The notes beneath the pieces are model-generated. The model made no database searches, was not told the origin of the DNA, and saw nothing but the letters and a program-made list of their open reading frames with translations. DNA of 6,463 bases from Chloroflexota bacterium. Its GTDB lineage: Bacteria; Chloroflexota; Dormibacteria; Dormibacterales; Dormibacteraceae. This document shows, one piece after another, positions 5,288-6,463 of this stretch. The stretch lies in the NCBI GenBank assembly GCA_003446775.1, contig DMCH01000109.1, positions 25,008 through 31,470 on the forward strand, read 5' to 3'. A program made the position numbers and the translations under genes. Every line of letters begins with the position of its first letter. The first letter of the stretch is position 1.

Positions 5288-6463
5288 TCAGGCTGCAGTT
5301 TTGGGGACGTTCTCGACTGACGTTTCGGCCGCGGGCTCTGGCGCTGCCTGTGCCTGCACCCGGGCGACGGGTACGACCTGCCGGAACGTTGCGAGCGCGA
5401 CTTGCCAGTCCTCGAGCATCGCGCCCGCGCGCGAGCTGCCGGTCCTGCGGTGGTGCTCTTGGACCAGCGCATGCAGCTCGGCCTCATCCTCTTCGGGCAC
5501 GTCGCGCGCGATCACGCTGTCTGCGTTGAGCTGCCGCCACTCGGTCAGGTAGGCGACCCCGCCGGTCATCCCCGCGCCGGCGTTCCACCCCACCGCGCCG
5601 AGCGCGACCGCGACACCACCGGTCATGTACTCGCAGAAATGGTCGCCCGCGCCTTCGACCACAGCGGTGGCGCCTGAGTTGCGCACGCAGAAACGCTCGC
5701 CGACCCGGCCGGCCACGAACAGCCGGCCGCCGGTCGCGCCGTAACAGATGGTGTTGCCGGCGAGGACGGGGTCGGGCGAAGCGTCGTCCGCAAACGGGCG
5801 GATCACGATCACGCCGCCGCCCATACCTTTGCCGACATAGTCCTGCGCCTCGCCTTCGAGCGTCAGCTGCATGCCCTCATCGATGAACGCGCCGAAGCTC
5901 TGGCCCGCGCTGCCGCGGTAATCGCGCGACTCACTGGCGGCGAATGCGGCGCCCACGGTGCGCTGCGAGTTGTCGATGACGCCGGTGGGGGGTGGCGGTG
6001 CAGGCGCGTCGCCGTTGCGGATCCACGTGCGGCGACGGGGAAGACTCGCATCTGACTCGCGCAGGATGAACGACAGGTCGAGCGCCGATTCTCCCGCCGG
6101 CTCGAGCAGGTCGACCCTGCCCACCGCGTCGTCAAGGGTCGCGATCCCCAGCGCCGCCAGGTGCTCGCGCGTTTCGTCGGCGATGTGGAACAGATGGTTG
6201 ATCACGTGCTCGGGTCGCCCTTCGAACTTGGCGCGCAGGTCGTCCCGCTGGGTGGCGATGCCGGTCGGGCAGGTGTTGAGGTGGCACTGCCTGGCCATGT
6301 CGCAGCCGAGCGCGACCAGCACGCCGGTCCCGAAGCCGAACTCTTCGGCGCCGAGCAGCGCCGCGATCACGATGTCTCGCCCGCTTCGCAACCCACCGTC
6401 GGTGCGCAGGCTCACGCGCTCGCGCAGGCGGTTGGCCACCAGCACCTGCTGGGTCTCGGCGAG
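5288..6463 (-). CDS. gltB: Glutamate synthase large subunit, C-terminal part (5' end outside window)
   Basis: Cytoplasmic enzyme that, with the small subunit GltD, makes two glutamates from glutamine and 2-oxoglutarate. The window holds the last 391 codons of a protein normally about 1500 residues long. They begin at the end of the FMN synthase domain (DGGLRSGRDIVIAALLGAEE). The 3Fe-4S cluster motif CDMARQCHLNTC follows, with Cys codons at 6302-6304, 6284-6286 and 6269-6271. The GXGXG structural domain comes next, with GKGMGGGVIVIRP, GATGGRLFVAGRVGERF and GNTICYGA. The C-terminus has the usual acidic helical segment (EEDEAELHALVQEHH), then an Ala/Pro-rich tail of about 25 residues ending in TGA at 5288-5290. 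The glutaminase domain is beyond the window. No gltD follows within this window; the next gene on this strand is the phosphotransferase. Confidence 0.96.
   Translation of the reverse strand, partial: LAETQQVLVANRLRERVSLRTDGGLRSGRDIVIAALLGAEEFGFGTGVLVALGCDMARQCHLNTCPTGIATQRDDLRAKFEGRPEHVINHLFHIADETREHLAALGIATLDDAVGRVDLLEPAGESALDLSFILRESDASLPRRRTWIRNGDAPAPPPPTGVIDNSQRTVGAAFAASESRDYRGSAGQSFGAFIDEGMQLTLEGEAQDYVGKGMGGGVIVIRPFADDASPDPVLAGNTICYGATGGRLFVAGRVGERFCVRNSGATAVVEGAGDHFCEYMTGGVAVALGAVGWNAGAGMTGGVAYLTEWRQLNADSVIARDVPEEDEAELHALVQEHHRRTGSSRAGAMLEDWQVALATFRQVVPVARVQAQAAPEPAAETSVENVPKTAA

Noticed and set aside
4698..5529. Plus-strand open frames opposite the phosphotransferase and gltB genes
   Set aside because: They are antisense shadows of well-supported minus-strand genes, with Arg/Pro-rich composition typical of high-GC wrong frames.

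Overview
The window comes from a GC-rich bacterium, most likely an actinobacterium or a similar high-GC soil lineage. This is inferred from codon use, GTG starts and the types of gene; nothing fixes the species. Two housekeeping landmarks flank it. On the left are the last 22 nt of a tRNA gene whose 8+5 geometry fits a selenocysteine tRNA (selC). On the right is the 3' part of gltB (glutamate synthase large subunit, minus strand), running off the window end. The stretch between them looks like a small, decayed genomic island inserted beside a tRNA gene.

Layout, left to right: tRNA 3' end (1-22); short hairpin terminator; tyrosine recombinase (136-1175, plus) with all visible catalytic residues but broken by a one-base frameshift near 651-660; about 550 nt without a convincing gene, holding a 12-bp tandem repeat; a NYN/LabA-type PIN-like nuclease (1725-2354, minus); a 299-nt divergent spacer rich in inverted repeats; a 270-aa unrecognised protein with a probable winged-helix N-terminus (2654-3466, plus). 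Tail to tail with it is a C-terminally truncated DinB-like protein (minus), preceded by an aminoglycoside-phosphotransferase-fold protein with an unusual N-terminal extension (minus). A 180-230 nt spacer with a weak terminator and a possible right attachment site follows, then gltB.

The NYN gene and the winged-helix gene diverge from one regulatory region and form the most interesting module. The spacer has two strong hairpins near the NYN gene. Next to the winged-helix gene are two inverted repeats built from the same TCTTCA/TGAAGA half-site, the second directly abutting the ATG. This suggests autoregulation. A nuclease with a DNA-binding partner on an integrase-bearing island invites a defence or element-maintenance reading, but function is inference only. 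The phosphotransferase and DinB-like genes form a probable two-gene minus-strand operon. The DinB-like gene stops exactly where the winged-helix gene ends, so that point may be an old recombination junction.
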